From: Carnegiea gigantea
Lineage: Eukaryota > Streptophyta > Magnoliopsida > Caryophyllales > Cactaceae
Direction of reading: 5' to 3'
Assembly (NCBI GenBank): GCA_029747015.1
Contig: JAKOGI010000343.1
Coordinates: 567,501 to 631,500 of the forward strand
DNA length: 64,000 nucleotides
Both the position numbers and the translations under genes were made by a program. Within the stretch, counting starts at the first letter, position 1. Each line of letters starts with the position of its first letter. Of the stretch, positions 59,155 to 64,000 are shown in pieces. The notes under the pieces were generated by a model that saw only the letters and a list, made by a program, of their open reading frames with translations, was not told the origin of the DNA and did not search any database.

Positions 59155-59594
59155 ATACTGTTAAAGGTTCTTAAGTTTAGTTCATATAACTATCCCTGCA
59201 AATAAAACGATATGTATCTGGCTTCACATTGAGGCCCTCTAGTATCCTCAACATGGAGTGTACTTAAGAATTCTGGGGTCAAGTCTCAATATGTATGCTC
59301 TTTGATTTCTAAAAAGTGTCCCATTCCACCTCGTGCAAATAACCATCGAATATCATCCAACATTCCTAACCGAGCTAATAGTTCCTCATCATAATATCTA
59401 GTTGCTACGACCATGCGTTCACGCAAGCAATTATATCTAGCAACATAATCAGGATGTGTCAAATAAAGAGGGTGAGAAATGTTACCTCTAGCATGCGCAT
59501 TAGTGGAGGTTCGAGATGTTCTTTGAGGTTGAGGTAGCGCTTAACTTGAAGAACCAACCCCTTTGGTGCTCCTTTGTCTCCTGGTTGGTGCCAT
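59155..59594 (-). pseudogene. Athila env-position ORF, 5' part
   Basis: From an ATG at 59,594 the minus strand reads MAPTRRQRSTKGVG. With a stop near the start it goes on to RYNCLRERMVVATRYYDEEL, ARLGMLDDIRWLFARGG, RDLTPEFLSTLHVEDTRG and FYLQGYLYELN, ending at the gypsy insertion site. The continuation is at 51,544. Function is unknown. Confidence 0.75.
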
Positions 59595-60254
59595 TATTGC
59601 AAAAACCAAAACAAAAATCGAAACTAAATAGAAAAATTTGAAGAAGAAAATGAAGAAATTAAGGAAAAAGAAGAAGAATAAGAGAGGAAAAAAGATGGTT
59701 ATGGTGGATGAGTGAAGTGAGATGAGTTTGAAAAAGAAGATGAAGAAAAGAGATGAAATTTATTGGGAAAGAAAAAAAATTGAGTGAAAGGGGATGATTT
59801 TGTGTGAAAATAAGTGAGAATGGAGAACAAATGAGGGAAGATTGAAGGTATTAGCTATGGAGGGTTTAGAGAGAAAAATGGAGTTAAAGGTAAATTGTGA
59901 GGGAGATAAGTGGTCATTACGGTATCGCGGTCAAAAACCTAGACCGTGAGCTATAGCAGTACACCACGGACCGTGGGGTTCGCCACGGCCAAACTGTGGT
60001 GTCTATTGACATAGCTTCTCTCTATTTTTTTCTTTTTTCCTTTTTTATGAGGTTAACACCGCACGATCGTAGTTCTAGGGGTCTGGCCATTGTGCCAAAC
60101 ATTTTATCCATGGTTTTTTTTTTCCTGTTTCTTTTTTGTCACAAATGACAAAAATAGTAAAAATAAAAGCTAAGGAAAGGAAAAGGAAAAGGAGCTTGGG
60201 TTGTCTCCCAAGAAGCACTCTTTTAAGGTCAAGAGCTTGACCCTTCTTCTATAT
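59595..60254 (-). other. Athila spacer between pol remnant and env-position ORF
   Basis: It contains a purine-rich stretch on + (59,630-59,900) and CCACGGACCGTGG-type inverted motifs at 59,970-60,000. GCTTCTTGGGAGACAACCCAAG on the minus strand (about 60,200-60,222) resembles the sequence that follows integrase in Athila elements. No ORF is seen. Confidence 0.5.
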
Positions 60255-60533
60255 CTAGTCCGGATCAGTAACTGTATGGACATTGACTTTATCAAGGACC
60301 ACAAAGTCAAACTTCTTCAGTCGAAGGTACCATCTTAAAAGTTTTGGTTGAAGGCCCTTCATTTTCATGACATAGTGCCATAATACATGATCTGCGTATA
60401 AAACAAAGCACACTTGTGGCCTATCAGATGGGTTACTCTTAACTTGTTCAACCCCTAAATCAAAATCTGCATCAAATTCTTCCATAGGTGGCATAGAGAG
60501 AACAGCTTGTGCGACCTTGCAATAGTCGCTCAT
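60255..60533 (-). pseudogene. Athila RNase H end fragment
   Basis: KGLQPKLLRWYLRLKKFDFVVLDK matches the last part of the gypsy RT/RNase H domain (rWvLlLqeFd pattern). The upstream half of this frame does not. The RT body between protease and this fragment is missing, and no integrase follows. Confidence 0.6.
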
Positions 60534-61204
60534 AGAAGACTCGCTGGGAATAGGGACTCACACTCAGTCATGTTAGGTGGCATAGGAGCAGCAAACTCCA
60601 CCTTAACATACCTTTGCTTGGGGTCCTCATAAGAAATCCAGTAAGAATAAGGAGGATCTTCACAATTCAAGACATCCTCCATGTCAATCTCAGGGGAAAG
60701 GGGTAATGCATCTAATAAAGAAGAACTAGGAGAAACCACATCTTCCTTTGTATGAAAAAACACAGTGTAGCACCCTTCTAAGTCAAATGTAATCCGTCTC
60801 TTTCTTATATCAACGTGGCAACCAGCTGTAGCCAAAATGGGCCAACCAAGGATAATTTGAGAATCATCAGTCTCAGGTATATCAACTATGATAAAGTCCT
60901 CCAACACCTAAATATCTCCTATATTGACTAGCACATTATTCAATCTGCCTATGGGTTGCATCATAGAGTCGTTAGCTAACTATAGTGAAAAGGGTGCAGT
61001 GAGTAATGATCCTAGGTGAAGCTTATGAAACAAAGAATATGGCATTATACTAACGCTTGCACCTAGATGACATAAAGCTCTCTCAATTTTCACCTTTCCC
61101 ACAATAAAGGAGATAGAAAAATTACCTGGGTTAGGGAGCTTAGGTGGAGTAACTGTGGGGATCTCCATAGTGTCATTCTCTACCAATGGTAGCCTTGCTT
61201 CCAT
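60530..61204 (-). pseudogene. Athila protease region
   Basis: LPNPGNFSISFIVGKVKIERALCHLGASVSIMPYSLF (61,020-61,140) is the retropepsin block. The catalytic Asp expected in CDLGAS is His here. After a break, LEDFIIVDIPETDDSQIILGWPILATAGC continues the domain (60,820-60,907). The frame then runs into acidic sequence with no RT motif. Confidence 0.8.
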
Positions 61205-61517
61205 TATTTCTCTCCTTACTTCCAGCCATGATTATTTCTCTACCCTCTTCCATTGGTATATTCTCAGGGTCAGTTAAGTCCTCTACTTCTTCCTTTAAGG
61301 TCACACAATTACAATGCTCACGAGAGTTAGGTTCGGACTTGCTAGGGAGTCTATCTGAGGGTGTAGATGAAAAGGTAGATTTTTAGGCTATTTGGACTTC
61401 CAACATCCTATTATGATTTGCAAGCACATCAACCTTTAAGGCTAATTGCTCAATATGCTCATCCTGTTTTTGTTGCACCATAAGCATACTTTCCACTATT
61501 GCTTCTAAATTGGACTA

Positions 61518-62516
61518 TTAGGGCATTGGAAAATGGAACAGGGGTCTTTGAAAACCAGGGGGTGGTCTAGCATTCATAAGGGGCATATTTGATGGATTTG
61601 GATTAGAACTATAGGAGAAATTTGGACGATTCTTCCGATCTAGATTATAGATACTAGAGTGAGGATCATTGGCCACTCTCAAGTTGAAGTCTTCAACATA
61701 GTTAACTTCACTAAGGTCTTGCGATAAAAGCCTCCCAACTTGACCAATCAAAGTTACATGCTCAATAGAACCACAAATTTCACAAAAGGAAGGGGTACTA
61801 GAATTCACAGCATTAATATTCATTCGGTCCAGCCTTTGAGTCATAACATCTACTTTAGTAGAAAGTAAAGTAAGTGCATCAATTTCAAGCTTACCTCCAA
61901 ACCGCTTGGGTTGGCCTTGTTCGATGGACTGTTGAAAGTTGTTAAGTGTTATCTCCTTAACTGGATTATAGGCTTCATCCTCAGTTTTGTTCATAAAGGT
62001 TCCTCCTACCGCTGCATCAATAGTAAACCTCACAGATTGGGTCACACCATTATAAAAGGTTTGGATAATCATCCAACGCTGAATACCATGATAGGGGCAT
62101 AAGCACAGCAAATCTTTAAACCGCTCTCAGGCTTCGTAGAACGTCTCTTCGTCTTTTTGCGTGAAGTTAGTGATATAATTTGTTAAGCTTGTTGTTTTGC
62201 TTGGAGGAAAAAACTTAGCGAGGAAGGCTCGTGTCAACTCATCCCAAAAGTGGTAATGCATCTAAATGGCAAGGAGTGTAACCAAGCCCTTACTTTATCC
62301 CTCAATGAGAAAGGAAATAAGCACAGGTGTAAATTTCGGTCTTCCAAAGGCATTCCTCCAAACTGGGATTGTTGCACCATCGAAATGAGTGCCGGTTTGA
62401 GCTCAAAATTATTGGCATCAACAGTAGGGTGAGCGATGCTTGAGGCAATCCCTTGGACTCCAAGGGTAACGAAATCTCGAAGTGTCCTTCCTTGGTCACC
62501 TCCTCCTCCTGCCATG
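61518..62516 (-). pseudogene. Athila gag
   Basis: From an ATG at 62,516: TLRDFVTLGVQGIASSIAHP, FELKPALISMVQQSQFGG, then an apparent in-frame loss of some 25 residues before LFPFSLRDKVRAWLHSLP. Further on: RWMIIQTFYNGVTQSVRFT (62,050-62,100), LDRMNINAVN and CEICGSIEHVTL, a CX2CX4H knuckle without its last Cys (61,770). A stretch of stops (62,110-62,230) separates the halves. Gag forms the particle. Confidence 0.85.
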
Positions 62517-62767
62517 TTTGTTGAATTCCTTCTTGTCTTGCGTTTTTGTTCTTCAATCCTTCACTTCTTGCTCCTTAAGTGGAAAGTCCATCCAATCTCA
62601 GGATTAGGTTCGTACAAGATTGGACTTTGTATAAACAGAAAAATTCCTGCAAGCACCATCACCAACACTACCAGTGCAATCAAATAAGAAAATAAAAAGA
62701 AAATAAAAGTAAAAGGCAATAAAATACTTAGTCACTTTCGTAAGACTAACTCAATAGTTAACAGATT

Positions 62768-62787
62768 GATCCCCGGTAACAGTGCCA
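62768..62787 (-). promoter_or_regulatory. Athila primer-binding site
   Basis: TGGCACTGTTACCGGGGATC on the minus strand is close to the Athila/Tat site TGGCGCCGTTGCCGGGGATT. It lies nine bases inside the LTR end. Confidence 0.82.
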
Positions 62788-62795
62788 AAAAAACG

Positions 62796-64000
62796 TCACC
62801 ACTGCTGCAAGCACACTGGTAGTCGCAGTATAGATAAAAAGATCGCCCCTCAGGGACCAATGTATTCTGTCGAGTTTTGTCTACCAAAATATGCTAAGTA
62901 AAATTCTAATGCAAGAGGGTTCAATCCAACAACTTCTAATTCACTAATTTTTAGATCATTAAGGAAACATGCCTAGGGATTCATGCAGTTGTGAAAGTTG
63001 ATTGGATCAAAATGATAAGCATGTGCTTTTCTCTAATCGGTTAATTTCGAGGATTTGTGATCCGTCCAAAAATTTAGTCTATTCTTTCGAACTCAACCAA
63101 ATTTGGCCTAAACTAAGCAAAAGTTGTTCTTTCGAACTAGTTTGTTTTAATCCAAGTTAAACATTTCAATTAAATTCTATGTCCTCTTAACATGCAAATC
63201 TCTCTTTCGAGACAACATTATGTCAGGTTTTATTAAGCAGTCTAACAATTGAATGTCACCTTTCAGTTTTTCACTCAATTGTTTCAAGCGTACAAGCAAA
63301 TTTTAGCTAAAATTTCACTCACAACATGATAATCACTTGATAGAATGAAATCAAACCAATTACGAAAGTAAGTACAATTTTTTAGATTAAAACATGATCC
63401 AACTACACTTTCATAAACTAACGAATCTCTAGACAAAATAAAAACTACTCATACATGATTAAGGATTAAATAACTAACCAAGGTTTTACAAAATATGCAC
63501 AGAAGGGCTTGACTAAGAGTAGCCTTCAACCTAGGGCTTCAAATCGCCTCAAGATCAAACACTCATGCTCAAGATTTCTCACCAATACAAATACCAAACT
63601 AAAAAGAGCAAAAATTTAAGAAAGAAGATAAACTATGCTACTCTTGGTTGCTTTCTGTCTATATCTCTATGTATATGCCCTTTTCTTCTGCTACTGAACG
63701 AAGCCCTTTTATAGGAGAGCTCGGACGTTTTCAGCCACACGACCGAAGGAAGACGAAAATGTAACAGTTTCTAAACTCACTGCGGACCATGGCAGACACC
63801 ACGGTTCGGCCGTGGTCTGGACGGAAACCAGTTTTTCGCTCTTTTCTTGCTCCAAGGGAGTAGCATCACTTGAGTATCCGTGGGGGAGGTCAAAATACAT
63901 CCATTAAGGGTCAAATGCTTGGTAAAAATGCCTTAAACCCTGCAAAACATATCAAACAACCATACCCAAGCATAAATTGAGAATAGGAGTATACATAATA
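62796..64000 (-). repeat. Athila 5' LTR, cut by the window end
   Basis: It aligns with 47,580-48,790 with scattered changes. The TATA box is near 63,705 and inverted CCATGG/CCACGG motifs are at 63,780-63,820. Roughly 60-70 bp of the LTR should lie beyond 64,000. Confidence 0.88.

Larger units (their letters stand above)
47580..64000 (-). mobile_element. Athila-type Ty3/gypsy element, RT-INT deleted, interrupted; runs off the window
   Basis: LTRs at 47,580-48,855 and 62,796 to beyond 64,000 are direct repeats. Reading minus, the order is 5' LTR, primer site TGGCACTGTTACCGGGGATC, gag, protease, an RNase H scrap, a spacer, the Athila env-position ORF, a long 3' region, polypurine tract and 3' LTR. 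RT and integrase are gone. A gypsy element (51,550-59,154) splits the env-position ORF. Without it the element is roughly 8.8 kb. It could only have moved with help. Confidence 0.88.

Overview
The window looks like nuclear DNA of a flowering plant. It consists almost entirely of nested, decayed transposable elements, with no intact host gene, tRNA or functional rRNA gene that I can support. The plant evidence is the set of families present: Ty1/copia, Ty3/gypsy including an Athila-type element, a gag-only LTR element, a Cassandra TRIM carrying 5S rRNA-derived LTRs, a FAR1/MuDR-type MULE with a Ulp1-like gene, PIF/Harbinger with a Myb-like second gene, CACTA, and a probable endogenous caulimovirid remnant. 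The species cannot be told from the sequence.

Layout. 1-8.4 kb: a minus-strand copia relic between two related LTR pieces. 9.0-9.7 kb: a second copia-like LTR. 9.7-12.6 kb: no recognisable gene. 12,631-24,079: a complete but mutated 11.4-kb MULE with terminal inverted repeats and an 8-bp target duplication; it has a FAR1-type transposase on + and a Ulp1-like protease gene on -, converging. 24,237-30,122: a PIF/Harbinger element (transposase and Myb/SANT-like gene, both -), followed directly by a Tourist-like MITE and a third TAA-flanked element, neighbours sharing single TAA copies. That third element is split by a gag-only LTR retrotransposon (31.1-36.7 kb), and a related element lies inverted at 37.7-38.8 kb. 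39.1-40.3 kb: a degenerate copy of the MULE's repeat. 40.9-43.7 kb: the pararetrovirus-like relic, split by Cassandra. 43.7-47.6 kb: CACTA remnants. 47.6 kb to the window end: an Athila element (-) missing RT and integrase, into which a nearly full-length Ty3/gypsy element (+, 51,550-59,154) has inserted.

The most unusual feature is inside the MULE. At least three introns of the Ulp1-like gene, defined by recognisable GT-AG borders, are almost filled by arrays of one 21-bp unit beginning GCTCACT. Related arrays lie beside the transposase exons in the same absolute orientation. Each array has its own higher-order period: about 1, 3, 5 or 2 units, with a longer ~260-bp period in the fifth. A diverged stretch of the same repeat occurs 15 kb outside the MULE.

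All element genes carry stops, frameshifts or lost catalytic residues. In the gypsy polyprotein every in-frame stop I examined fits a C:G to T:A change, as expected for methylated, silenced DNA. The nesting gives relative ages: Athila before gypsy; TAA element before the gag-only element; pararetrovirus relic before Cassandra.
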